The notes under the pieces were generated by a model. That model saw only the letters and a list, made by a program, of their open reading frames with translations. It did no database searches and was not told the DNA's origin. From Paraspadella gotoi (taxonomy: Eukaryota; Chaetognatha): DNA of 64,000 bases. Positions within the stretch are counted from its first letter, which is position 1. Each line of letters starts with the position of its first letter. The stretch is taken from NCBI GenBank assembly GCA_051294375.1, contig CM119270.1:6115038-6179037 (forward strand), read 5' to 3'. The translations under genes were made by a program, and so were the position numbers. This document shows, piece by piece, positions 23,701 through 35,309 of this stretch.

Positions 23701-26700
23701 TTCCCATAGAAAGTCCCACAATTGGCAGTAATAACGGCAGTAGCTGAGGCTAACAATAAAATAGGGTAAGGTATGGGGTTTTTTGGAGTTGGTCCGTCTG
23801 TAGTTTGTATACTAAAAATGAATGATAGCCTCGGTGTCTACGACCCAAGTAATTGTATTATTGTTATCAAGCCTTCTTAAAAAGTATTCTCGTACAAAAG
23901 TTGTAAGACAGAAAAAAATAAGCGATATTCCACCGAAAAATCTGTATATCCCTCATACAAAGAATTCCACCGTTTCTGCTTTACTTATAGGAGATAATTA
24001 AAAAATGTCCATTAACTCACAAAAATTTCTTAACAAACTCCATATCTAACATACAAATAAAAGAAAAAAATTAGATTATTATACGTCAATATTATAAATG
24101 TAAGAAGAAAAAGCTGACTCTAGTCTCTCAATGAGAGAACTAATATATCGCAAGAGGTGTATAGAAACTAAGCGCATTATAGTCATTTCGCCTGAAACTA
24201 ATATATCCATCAGCTTGATACATCTCATATAAACCGAAAACTAAAAACAGTGAAAACAAAAAAACTATCAACGGAGAGAAACACTTAACTAATACAGCAA
24301 ACGAACGCAATACGAAACACGAAGCATGTCGTCATCTAATAATGACGCCATCGTGCCACGGTGACACATTTCATTCCTTATCTGAGTCTTCCATCATTAA
24401 TACTCCCATACTCGCCCCCCTTGGCACTTACAATATTCCCTCTGCATGCTCTTAATATCAATTCTTGCCTTGTCAGCCTTCGTGCGGCTGCCTTTGGACC
24501 ATTTTCGCACCGCTTGCCGCGGCTTCCTTCCTCTTCTAGATTATGATGACCACTCAACCCGCGCCGGATTTCCCTTCATTGTGCGGACGCGAATCCTCTC
24601 CTGTGTCATTTACGAACCATAAGGGTGGGTCGGAGAGCGAGCTGCATGGGGTGGCGCGGATGCAGGCGGGAAATGAGTTTGGAAGTAATTGCGTTTCACT
24701 TGCTAGCGAGGCCGCCTCTCTATTCTCTGGGCCCCTCGTTTCTTACTACCATTTCCTTTGTTTTTCTTCCACGTTTTCTCACAGTTTTAAAAAATATTTC
24801 TCAAAAATCTGCCGTACGAGAAATCTTTTGGCGTGTTGCCCCCTGGTAAATAGTTAGATTTCCTTAGTTACGACTGCTGTCGTATATGTCTTATAATCTT
24901 ATATAAAATACCTAGAGGAGAAGAATATCGGATCTCAACGTCGCAACGCCCTGTCACTGATCTCTGTCCGGCACTCTCGTGTCCCATCGCCCTGACTCTC
25001 CATCATGTCCCTGCCACGTTTATCGCGCACGCTCTGAATGATCATCTGCCCGAGCGCCATCAGAGCGAATTGTTTGGAAACTCGTTCTCGACGCACAGTA
25101 AGGGGTTTGGATGCTGCGGACCATCTCTCCACCACATGCGCAGGGAATCTTTGCGTCCTCAGATCTGATCGGTAGTGTATGGACGTATCATTCTCAGTGC
25201 ACGATTACCTGCTGCTGGGCAGATCAACCCTGAAATAAGAGAAGGATATTTAATAATTATATTAATGAAATAAAATATAAAATCAATAAATTAACACTAT
25301 TTTTATAGCCTTTTTCAATTTTGTTGGAAGATTATAGATTTATATTTTTATTCGACTCCATTGTTCTTTTAGTGTCTATATTAATAGGCTCTGATTCGTT
25401 TATTATTTTTTGCGTTGTTTGGTATGCTAAAGTAAGTTTTGTTTTGTTTTATAATATGTTAAGCATTCCTTATCGTTTTTTTTTATACGTTCCGATTACT
25501 CACTTATTCGCATTATAGCTCTACGTTCCGAATTTGCGCGCGAATGTGAGCCGCGGAACCAATGTGGCAAATCAAACGACCTCGTGATCTGATTGTAGCA
25601 CCTGTGCCTCATATTGTCGCATGAGCATCGGGTGCGTATTGTGGCGCAGATGGACTGAATAACTCGACAAAAAAAAAAATTCTCAAATTTGTGCATAAAT
25701 TCGTTATGTTCAGATTTCCTCATAGATGATATTAATCTTGTATTCGACTTGTCGCCGAATATAAATTAACAATTCGTATATTAATGACTAATAAAAGTTA
25801 ACAAAATACAATATCCTATTAATCTTTTTGTCGAATAAAATACAAACTGCTATAAAAACGACCGACTTGACAAGATGGTTATATTCCTTATCTAAACAAT
25901 CTGTGTGTAGATTCGATCGAGGATGCATACAACAGTCTGGAAACATCTTAATACGTAGTACACAATGATGATTGTAGCTGTTCACGACTCCGGTACAACT
26001 TCAAAAAAAAATAAGAAAAAAAAGCGACATCACGCAGATACTATCGACGAAATCAAACGAACAAAAACAAAAAACAAGAAACCAAAGTTCAATGCTTTCT
26101 TTGTTCTTATTTTTAAAATATTCCCGATGCCATATTGTGTCAAACCTTGAAGCCAGAAGCTGGAGTGACTGTCTGGGCGGGGTCGTTCTTAGATAAGGAC
26201 TCGCATGCGTCAAGCTCCACTTTTCCCATTCCTCGCTCGGACGGATTCTTAAAATGAACTCTCGGGAACGTTTCCGTTGGCCGTTTGGAATGCGTACGTT
26301 GTCCCCCGGGGCAGCTCCGACAAGGGCCTCGTTGGGCATCTCCACCGAGTTCACTGAGTGTGATGATTAGTACAGGTTTGAGAAATGAGTTTCTTCTCTT
26401 TTAGTTTTTGTTTTGTCGTTGTAGAGGTTAGGTTCGAACGTATTAGTGACTTAGTTTAGTATTTATTGAGTAGATAAGTTGAGTGATTAGTATTTTCGAC
26501 GTAATAGCTGACGTGAAGTTGAAGTATTAAATTAAGCTGACATGCATGTCTGTAGTAATATAGTAGTTGGTGGAGTACAGATAGTCAATTTTTAGTTCAA
26601 GTGTGGTTTCATATGAATAATGTAGACGTCAAGAGTCTGTCTAAGTAATATAGTATATGTAAGTATTTATTAGTAACTCGGAGAATAGTAGTCGGACGAG

Positions 26701-28440
26701 TACAGTAGTCGCTCACGTGCGTAAGCTTATAACAATTCCAATGTCAGTAACGTTTGAGTATCGAAGTAACTACCGTAGTAGTAGTAGTAGTAGTAGAAAG
26801 TCGCAGTATAACAGTAGTATAGGTAGAGATTGTAGCACTGCCCCAAGTTTCAGCCCCTAAATAAAAATGACTTTTTTCAATTTATGAACCGTGTCTATTG
26901 AGTAAGAATCGATGGACCAAAATGCTTACTATTGGTATGCGCTACACTGCGAGAAGGCGAGGTGAGGAGTGGCCGAAAAAAACCCCCAAGCCGATTCATT
27001 GTGCGAGAGGGCAGAAAAAGAGTGACGAGAGATACATGGAGAAGCGCCTTATCCAAATGGTACGAAAAGTTCCATTAGATTTTTTTCTCACGGCAAGAAT
27101 CTTCCGGTCACCTCGACACTCGGGATAGTGATGTTGGCGGCGGCAAAATTGACCAGCCGATGGACTGAGCTTCAGAACACCGAGAGTGATCGACGCAGAC
27201 TGGGAGTGATAGAGGGATGAGAATGATAGACTAAGTAGGAGAGGAGTACATCGAATTAGAGAATGTTACTTGAGCGAAAAAAAACGAGATTAAAATCCTT
27301 CTGTAACTGTTTTGGATGTAAATATAAAACTACTATCAATATTCTGAATCGAATTAATGTAAATAATTTTTTAAAATGAATCGTTCCCTTGTATTAGAAA
27401 TTATAAAAAAAAGTGCTTCATAAGTTATATTTAAAAGTTATTATTTAAGTAAGCTCCAAAAAACCGCGTGCTCGAATGAACTGTTTGCTAATTCCAAACT
27501 GTCGGTAACATCGACCGACGGGCACATGTGCCCCGGATGCCTGCACCGATCTTGAGATAGAGACTATGTGCAGAGGGGAAGTTCAGCGAGTGGCTCTGAC
27601 GGCCGTTCCGTGAGGCAGATCCGAGTCACAGAGGCGGGCAGAAGAGAAGTTTGGCCCGAAGCATAGTTAGGACAGATCTTTGGCGAGTCGAAGCAGAACC
27701 ACCTCCCTAGGGGGAAAAATTGGCGCAGAAGATGAGATGAGAGGTTGGGGGCAAAGAGGCGAAGCGGTGGAGGGAAAGACCGCGAATAATAGGATAGTAT
27801 AAGCAGCGAAAGGCGCGAAGAGAGAAAAGGGAGAGTGCGATGTGCGGACGAGTAAGCAGAAATCGAGGTAAAGAAAGATTGAGATAATCATAACGGGAAG
27901 AGGGAGAAGCGGAGAAAAAATCCGCTAGGAGAAAGACATAAAATGTTTAGACATTTCATGCTATCATGAGTGTTAAAATCATTCCCTTCTTCTCTCCTGC
28001 TCTATCTCTCTCTCCATAGCTCTCAATTCTCTCTCTCTCTCTCTCCTCTCATGCTCTTCTCATCTTATCAAACTTTATACTTACTTTTGTATATAAGTGA
28101 TTAACTCAAATTTTGACCCGAGTGCTAGCTTATTTGTAGAGACCTTTCACTGAACTTTTTTTTTTTGGCGCATCATTTACTCAATACGTGATGCTGTTTT
28201 TATTATTCATTTATATTCAATTGACCTGAGACTGGACAATACTTCCCTTGAACCAGTACCATCTTGCTCGCTGAGGAGGAGCTGTGCAACATGTTGGTGG
28301 CAGTTGTAGCCAGAATGGGGACGTATGCGACCGAGCTTGGATTGGTAGGCCCACTTCTAACAGTAGGTGGAACCTTGAAAAGGAAACGCGGACTATGAGA
28401 TTAATTAAATTAGAATTAATTAATTAATTTGAAGCTGTTT
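18440..28440 (-). repeat. Copy E: noisy reverse-complement copy of the whole eEF1A region
   Basis: 18440-19870 parallels 8911-10250 and 19870-24450 parallels the rest of copy C's flank. 24465-28376 mirrors eEF1A exons from the last back past the start of copy A. Identity is visibly lower than between A, B and C, with insertions, deletions and substitutions every few bases. It has neither the SINE nor the 820-bp insertion. The look is that of a single uncorrected read. Confidence 0.8.
24465..28376 (-). pseudogene. eEF1A: Highly degraded eEF1A copy with two extra upstream exons
   Basis: Minus-strand remnants of exon e (about 24465-24610), d (about 25050-25236), c (about 25495-25660), b (about 26150-26352) and a (about 27127-27180) appear in order. 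Two further exons follow that copy A lacks. About 27525-27640 retains codons for the PLQDVYKIGGIGTVPVG region and ends at a donor matching exon a's phase. About 28245-28376 retains the VGYNP, VAYVPISGWNGDNML and SKM region. No exon translates for more than a few codons. Borders are approximate. Confidence 0.7.
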
Positions 28441-29208
28441 AAGTCAATTTCATTTCTAATCCATTCTGTCGTACTCTGTTTAACCCATCGCCATTTCTGT
28501 AACATTATCTATCTCTTGGGCATATTTTTTACATAAACTCTCCAAAAAACGGAGGTTGAGGGACTGTGATATTTGCCTCATAAGGAGTATGTGTGGCATT
28601 AACTTTGTTAAAACATGGTCTTTCAAGTAGCGGAATGCGACCAAAGTTCAAATTTTGAATTGGCAAACTCCGCATTGAAACTCATCCATTGATGTATTAA
28701 TAATTGTGTATAAAATATTTTTTTTGCAAAAATGATTCGAACCATGAGTTTGAATTCGCTAAGTTAAAATCTGAATTATATTGCTATATAATGTCAATAC
28801 AATATTTTCTTTTTGATATTTTTAAGTTTTAGATTTGTGATTTGATTAAGAGCATAAAAAGTTCTGAATTTAATTAAACGCAAAATCTAATTATATTATA
28901 TTTTTTTTATAACTGAAATAACAAAAATATAATTTCATTAGATGATGATGTGCTTTTTTTACATCAGTTTTTTCCTAATTTTTAACCTTACTTATTTACT
29001 TCTAATTAATTGATAAAAATATTAATAAAAATAGAAATTCCTACTTTAGGTGAGTTTAAAAACTAATCTTGCACATTAGCATATATATGGACTTTCTTAA
29101 AATAGCTAGATTCCAAAAAAAAAAAAATTTTTTAATTAATTCCTATCTATAATAAGATATAAATAAATTTATACTAGTGCTTCAAGCATTTTAAAAATAT
29201 TTGGTAGC
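28441..29208. other. AT-rich intergenic or intronic sequence, nothing recognised
   Basis: About 770 bp of AT-rich sequence with no coding signal and no match that I can see elsewhere in the window. It ends at an N gap. Confidence 0.6.
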
Positions 29209-29233
29209 NNNNNNNNNNNNNNNNNNNNNNNNN
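29209..29233. other. 25-N assembly gap
   Basis: A 25-N placeholder separating the eEF1A copies from the next gene. It is bordered on the right by a (CCT)n microsatellite. Confidence 0.9.
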
Positions 29234-29262
29234 CCTCCTCCTCCTCCTCCTCCTCCTCCTCA
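29234..29262. repeat. (CCT)n microsatellite
   Basis: About nine CCT triplets immediately after the gap and just upstream of the putative first exon. Confidence 0.9.
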
Positions 29263-29267
29263 CCTTG

Positions 29268-29319
29268 ATGTCGGACTCGTCGACGGAATTGATTCGATCA
29301 ATCGATTCTGCGACAGAAG
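29268..29319 (+). CDS. Putative first coding exon of an unidentified Ser/Asn/Gln-rich protein
   Basis: An ATG at 29268 opens MSDSSTELIRSIDSATE and the exon ends in a split codon (GAA G) before a consensus donor GTGAGT at 29320. Its phase-1 end fits the CG-starting acceptor of the large exon at 30044, so the two can be spliced in frame. The protein is not recognised. The upstream side is lost in the gap, so the ATG could be internal. Confidence 0.5.
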
Positions 29320-29957
29320 GTGAGTTCGACTCTTCGCTGCCCTCACCCCCTTATTTTTTAAAGGGGGAAGGTGGCATGTCCCGGTGCCGGGGAGAAGGGG
29401 GCGGGCGGGCGACGACACATCGCCGACCCCAAATTTTTTTTCTTTTTCATTTTCAAATCGACGGTGCGCGAGTTTTTAATTTATGTATTCATATTTGTAC
29501 TTCTTTCCTGAATCAGCTGTTTTTTTTTTTTTTAGTTTATTTGCAAAATAAATTGCATTATCATAAACTGTAATTTACATATATTCGATTTTGACATATT
29601 TTATGTTTCAAATACGATTTTTCGGCGAACGAATTTTGATTTTTTTTATTCGATTTTGATTTTTTTTTTTTCGATCGCGAATCTCGAATCGATTCCGACA
29701 TTTTTTCTGCTTTAAATTCAATTCCATCGGATTTTCATTTTTTTGAATTAATTTTGTATTCTAAACTCTTTCTCTTTATTGAATTCAGTTTATTTCAGTT
29801 TTCCGATTCGTGTTATTGTCTTATTAAATGCGATTTATTTTACAAAACTTTTGAATTTTTGAATTGAGTCGAAGTCTTTCATTGGTTTTGTTTATATCCA
29901 TTCATAAACATCAAGAGTTGTCATGAATTATATATAATATCTATATATAATATAATA
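29320..29957 (+). other. Intron, no gene
   Basis: GC-rich for the first 110 bp, then strongly AT-rich (from 29420) with poly-T runs. The part from about 29820 is repeated in reverse at about 34880-34985. Confidence 0.5.
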
Positions 29958-29982
29958 NNNNNNNNNNNNNNNNNNNNNNNNN
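29958..29982. other. 25-N assembly gap of about zero true length
   Basis: The inverted copy at about 34840-34885 reads straight across this place (ATATATGATTATATTA) with at most one base between the two flanks, so the 25 N are a placeholder. Confidence 0.85.
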
Positions 29983-30043
29983 CATATATATTTAATATAT
30001 ACAAAACGGATGTTTGCCCTTCACAATTTCTTTTTCTCTCTAG

Positions 30044-30623
30044 CGTCTCTTTTTTCCAACTCCGCCTCCAACGCCGTGTCGCTTCGGCGGGCCGCCGCCC
30101 GTTCACGGCACCTCCACCGACGCTGCAGTCTCGACAGCTTCCGTCCCTTTGCCTTCTCCTCCTGCACGATTTGTCCGCTATAATTAAGCGCGCATCGGCA
30201 TCGCCTCGGCCATCGCGCGTCGGCATCTGCTCCGGCATCGCTCTCGCGGCATGCCTCCGCATCGCCCGCAGACATGCGCCTCCGACCGTCCAAAAACGCG
30301 CTTCCCTTCCGTCCGAAGATTCATAATCGCCGACTTCTCCCGGGAATTTTGGTTCAACTTCTATCACAAACTCTCCCAACTTCGATTTCGACGAACCATC
30401 CTAATTCTTCGCGATTTCTTCTGCGAGCTCAAACGCAAATCCCTCGCGAATCCATCAATTCTATCATAATTCTGCAACAAACTGCTTCGTATTCTTTTCA
30501 CGAATTCTCTCACCAATCGGCTAATTCTATCACAACCATCCCCTCGCATTCCCTCTGATTTCAAACTCGATCTTTCGGTTCCTAGTTTGCGGACAAAGTC
30601 TTACGCTGCGGCGCTGACAGGAG
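30044..30623 (+). pseudogene. Error-rich copy (i) of the large Ser/Thr/Asn-rich exon
   Basis: A CTCTCTAG acceptor ends at 30043 and the GGAG|GTGAGTT donor starts at 30624. The body matches 31045-31538 but with many indels, so no frame stays open. Its 5' part, absent from the clean copy, would encode about ASLFSNSASNAVV followed by an Ala-rich run. That agrees in phase with the first exon at 29268, and this is probably the true 5' end of the exon. Confidence 0.6.
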
Positions 30624-30987
30624 GTGAGTTAATTACTGATAGTGAACGCAATCCATGACATAATTTGAATTAGATCCTATATAGCTGCTGATTTGGAAAT
30701 GAGAACGAAGTTATGAAACTGTTAACTAATGAGTTAAAATTTTAGTGTTCTGAATTAAAAACTTTATTTTAGAAAGACTTACTTAGTATGACTAGGAATC
30801 TGTTTGCAAAAATGTTAATTACTTTTAACCAGTTTTTCTTTGTTTTAAATTTATTAATTATTTATTTATTCGGTTTATGAATAATTAATTGTGTATAGCT
30901 TTCGATTTCGTTGTGTTTCGAATTTAGGGGGGAGGGGAGGGGAAAAAAACGAATTTTTGTTTTGGTTTTGTAACGAATTTTTTAGGA

Positions 30988-31018
<31 letters not shown>

Positions 31019-31021
31019 CAG
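30624..31021 (+). other. Intron with poly-T acceptor
   Basis: Runs from GTGAGTT at 30624 to a poly-T/CAG acceptor at 31019-31021. Its first half recurs at 31539-31760, and all of it recurs in reverse at about 33830-34224. Confidence 0.6.
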
Positions 31022-31538
31022 CCAATGTTACAGCTGATGAAGGAACGTGGCACCTCCACCGACGCTGCACCCGACAGCTCCGTCCCTTGCACCTCATCCT
31101 CCTGCACATTTTCGTCCGCTACCGCATCCGGCATCGCCTCCGGCATCGCCTCCGACATCGCCTCCGGCATCGCCTCCGACATCGCCACAGACATCGCCTC
31201 CGACCGTCCCAAAACGGCTTCCCTTCCGTCCGAAGATTCACAATCGCCGACTTCTCCCGGGAATTTTGTCACAACTTCTATCACAAACTCTCCCAACTTC
31301 GTTTCGACGACCATCACTAATTCTTCCGATTATCTCGCGAGCTCAAACGCAAATCCCATCGCGAATCCAATCAATTCTATCATAAATTCTAGCACAAACT
31401 CTTCGTATTCTTTCACGAATTCTCTCACCAATTCGGCTAATTCTATCACAAATCCTCTCGCTAATTCGCCTCTGATTCTCAATCGATCTTTCGGTTCTAG
31501 TTTGCGACAAAACGTCTACGCTTCGGCGCTGACAGGAG
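31022..31538 (+). CDS. Large Ser/Thr/Asn-rich exon, clean copy (ii)
   Basis: One frame stays open for about 171 codons from an ATG at 31025 to a GGAG|GTGAG donor at 31539. The product is low-complexity: a Ser/Thr/Pro-rich start, a run of (I-A-S-G/D) units from a 12-bp repeat, an LPSEDSQSPTSPG motif, then Asn/Ser-rich repeats (SITNSPNF, STTITNSSDY, NSLTNSANSITNPLANS) ending near ASALTGG. The 3' phase (split Gly) matches the exon at 35310. No domain is recognised. The composition suggests a disordered activation-type region of a nuclear regulator, but this is inference. The first 23 bp (CCAATGTTACAGC onward) do not belong to this exon in the other two copies and may really start another exon. 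Confidence 0.6.
31127..31203 (+). repeat. 12-bp coding minisatellite
   Basis: About six tandem GCATCGCCTCCG-like units within the exon, keeping frame and giving repeated I-A-S-G/D. Confidence 0.85.
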
Positions 31539-31913
31539 GTGAGTTAATTACTGATAGTGCACGCAATCCATGACATAATTTGAATTAGATCCTATAATAG
31601 CTGACTGATTTTGAAAATGAGAACGAAGTTTATGAAACTGATTAACTAATAGTTAAAATTTTAGTAGTTCTGAATTAAAAACTTTATTTTAGAAAAGACT
31701 TACTTAGTATGACCTAGGAATCTGTGGGCAAAATGTTAATTACTTTTTGAGATTTATTTGAAACTCATTCTATTCTATTAAACTTATCTGAACAGATAAC
31801 CTCAACCCAATTGTCTTTCGAATAGACGAGACACAACTGGACACGACATTCGAAGACTTCCTCCATCATCTGCCACTTAAGATCTGAAAATTAGTCTAAC
31901 CACACAAATCTTA

Positions 31914-32040
31914 AACATCCTTAGCCAATGGTAATAGCATAGCCAATAGCCAATGCAATAGCCAATAGCCAATACCAATCAGCCAATTACGCCAATTAGC
32001 CAATAGCCAATGCCCAATGGCCAACAGCCATAGCCAATTT
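31914..32040. repeat. (AGCCAAT)n heptamer minisatellite
   Basis: AGCCAAT/AGCCAATGCAAT units with variants over about 125 bp. Poly(AGCCAAT) is not seen elsewhere in the window. Confidence 0.85.
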
Positions 32041-33500
32041 TTAGCCATCTCCCTAACACCACTGAGCTGAATGCGGCGCACGGCGGCGTGCAAGGGTTGG
32101 AACCCGGGTGGACGAGTTGACCATCGCGCCGAGGAAGAGTTGGATCCGGTAAGGAGATGGTAGTGATGGGAAGGTAAGGCGGAGGAGGCGGAAGGCAGAT
32201 CGCGCGGGGCGGGCCTCGAAGTGGGGCGGCGCTCTCTCAAGATCTCAAATCCGTCGAAGGGCTGAACCCAGTGCCAGCGGTGTTCGCGCGATCCAAGGAG
32301 TACCCAATCGGCCGTCGCGCATCGTGTCCGGCGGAGCAAAGTGGGCGAGCCTCCACGTGCACCGAAACCTTAGTTATTCATCAGGCGAATCATGCATCAA
32401 GTCATCACAGCAGTCATCGGAATCCACGTCGATCATGCAGTTGTCAGACAGGTCATGTGAAATCGATCATTGGGCAGTGAATCGTACGTCGATCGATCAG
32501 ATCGCCGGTCGTACTGGATCATATCGATTATCGCTGTCATCATAATCGAGCACATATCATCATCCGTCGACTCACAACATAATCAGACAATCACAGAACG
32601 ATTCAATCGATTCGTCGTCAATTTCCATTATCTGATATTCATGTCTAGTCAATTAAGGTATCATCCTCCACGCCGATTATTGTGATGCATTCTGAAGATG
32701 TGAGACAGACATAAGAGTAAGTAAACATAAGAACTAACAATCTTAAAAGTAAAACAAACCCAGTAACATGCTACGGTACTTGAAATAACTTTGCATTATC
32801 TATATCTAATTCACATCAGACCGATAGAAAGACCTACGTGGTCTGCCAAAGGCGTCACTGCCAGTGTCGTTCTCACTCTCTCTCTCTCTCTCTCTCCTCT
32901 CTCTCCCTCTTTCACATTCATAATCAAATTCTCAATACCTCTCGATTGTTATGCGATCTTAATTTATTCAATCGACACTATGACGAAAGTATTTTACGAA
33001 TTCAATTTCTTTTTATCATTTTTATACATGTTATACATTCCATTTCTCGCGGAGCATCTCATGTTAGACGAGTATTTATGAGAGAGCATGCCGGCTTTTA
33101 GTGGTTATTTTTAGGAGAGGTGACGAGTCACAGTTAGGCCGGGGTATAGTGGAAATATACAGAGAGAGGATATCGATTACTTGAGAGAGAGATGAGATTC
33201 GAGTATTATAGTTTTATGAGTTTGCGGCGGGAGAAGATAACAAGGATTAATAATTACCATTAAACAAGCTAAAAGGGAGAAGCGAGATAAGAAAGAAAAA
33301 AGGCAGTTTAAGGAAGAACTTACACTTCAAAGAAAGATTCAACAACAAAAAATTAAACGAAAGATTCAAGAAAAGATTCAAAGAAAGATTCAAAAGAAAG
33401 ATTCAAAGAAAGATCAAAGGAAGCAATGGAAAGCGGACAGAGAAAAGAGGAAGCAAAAAGGTGGACGATTCCCGCTCAAAATGTTGTCTTTTCAATGCAT
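32030..33500 (+). repeat. Noisy forward copy of 36.2-37.46 kb
   Basis: 32230-32365 resembles the exon at 36563-36651 and its surroundings. 32520-32660 resembles the (CAT)n tract. 32690-33090 and onward follow 36890-37150 (ACTTGAAATAACT, a CT repeat, TTCATAATCAAATTCTC, TCTCGATTGTTATGCG). The match thins out past 33300. No exon remains open. Confidence 0.65.
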
Positions 33501-34224
33501 GAGTAAAGTTGATAATGTAAGCGTCGATCATGAAGTCTTATTGGTCTTTTTTTTTTTCATCCTTTTCGTCTCGGTTGCTGACGAGACTAGAGAAACCGCA
33601 TCTGTCCGTTCGTCTGTCTAAGATTTAGTCGTTTTCGTTTGTCGAAAATAAAAATTTCTTCCGAAAAAAAAAAAACAAAAATAAGTAAATAAGAAAAAGA
33701 AATAATGTTATAATTAATATATTTCAGGGAGGAAAACCATTTATTTGTTTTGTTTGCAACGAATTTTTTTAGGAACATTTTTTTTCGGACGTGTTTCGAC
33801 TCTACCGTTACAGTATTTCATCAGCTGTAACATGTCTGAAAAAAAAAAAAAAATGTCCTAAAAAATTCGTTACGAAAACAAAACAATAAATCGTTTTTTC
33901 CCTCCCCTCCCCTAAATTCGAAAACACAACGAAAATCGAAAGCTATACACAATTAATTATTCATAAACGAATAAATAAATAATTAATAAATTTAAAACAA
34001 AGAAAAACTGGTTAAAAGTAAATTAACATTTTTGCACACAGAATTCCTAGTCATACTAAGTAAGTCTTTTCTAAAATAAAGTTTTTAATTCAGAAGCACT
34101 AAAAATTTTAACTCATTATTAATCAGTTTCAATAAACTTCGTTCTCATTTCCAAAATCGCAGCTATATAGGATCTAATTCAAATTATGTCAATGGATTGC
34201 GTTCACTATCAGTAATTAACTCAC

Positions 34225-34794
34225 CTCCTGTCAGGCGCCGCAGCGTAGACTTTTGTCCGCAAACCTAGGAACCGAAAGATCGATTTGAGATCAGAGGGAA
34301 TGCGAGGAGGTTGTGATAGAATTAGCCGAATTGGTGAAGAGAATTCGTGAAAAGAATACGAAGCAGTTTGTTGCAGAATTATGATAGAATTGATGGATTC
34401 GCGAGGATTTGCGTTTGAGCTCGCAGAAGAATAATCGCAAGAATAGTGATGGTTCGTCGAAATCGAAGTTGGGAGAGTTTGTGATAGAAGTTGAACCAAA
34501 ATTCCCGGAGAAGTCGGCGATTGTGAATCTTCGGACGGAAGGGAAGCGCGTTTGGACGTCGGAGGCGCATGTCTGGGGCGATGACGGAGGCATGCTCGCG
34601 AGAGCGATGCGGAGTCAGATGCCGGACGCGCCGATGCCGGACGGCGATGCCGATGCGCGCTAGCGGACAAATGTGCAGGAGGAGAGGCAAGGGACGGAAG
34701 CATGTCCGGTGCAGCGTCGGATGGAGGTGCCGTGGAACGGCGCGGCCGCCGGAAGCGACGACGGCGGTTGAGGCGGAGTTGGAAAAAAGAGACG
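34225..34794 (-). pseudogene. Inverted, error-rich copy (iii) of the large Ser/Thr/Asn-rich exon
   Basis: On the minus strand the acceptor TCTAG lies at 34795-34797 and the donor at 34224, flanked by the same introns as copy (i). Indels break all frames. It supports the extended 5' part of the exon seen at 30044 rather than the 31022 version. Confidence 0.6.
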
Positions 34795-34985
34795 CTAGAG
34801 GAAAAGAAATGTGAGGGCAAACATCCGTTTTTGTATATATTAATATATATGATTATATTATATATAGATATTATATATAATTCATGACAACTCTTGATGT
34901 TTATGATGGATTAACACAAACCAAATGAAAGACTTCGACTCAATTCAAAAATTCAAAGTTTGTAAAATAAAATCGGCAATTTAAT

Positions 34986-35010
34986 NNNNNNNNNNNNNNN
35001 NNNNNNNNNN
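34986..35010. other. 25-N assembly gap
   Basis: A placeholder between two segments that are both reverse complements of the same region. Confidence 0.9.
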
Positions 35011-35309
35011 CACGTTCCTTCATCAGCTGTAACATGGTCTGAAAAAAAAAAAAAAAATTTGTCCTAAAAAATTCGTTCAAAACCAAAAGCAAAAATTCGT
35101 TTTTCCTCCCTCCCCCTAAATTCGAAAACACAACGAAATGAAGTCTATACACAATTAATTATTCATAAACGAATAAATAAATAATTATAAATTTAAAACA
35201 AAGAAAACTGGTTTTCTCAATAGTGTGTTTAGACGTTCACGATATTTTAATCAGTCTTTACCAATCGCCCAGATAACTAATTTCGTCTTCCTCGCCCAAC
35301 TTCTTGCAG

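Larger units (their letters stand above)
33725..35215 (-). repeat. Fold-back of the large-exon region
   Basis: 33725-33810 runs forward like 30940-31045, then the sequence turns at about 33820 (TTTCATCAGCTGTAAC). It continues as the reverse complement of 31045 back to about 29840, reaching the gap at 34986. After the gap, 35011-35215 is again the reverse complement of 31050-30840. From 35216 the sequence is unique. Confidence 0.75.
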
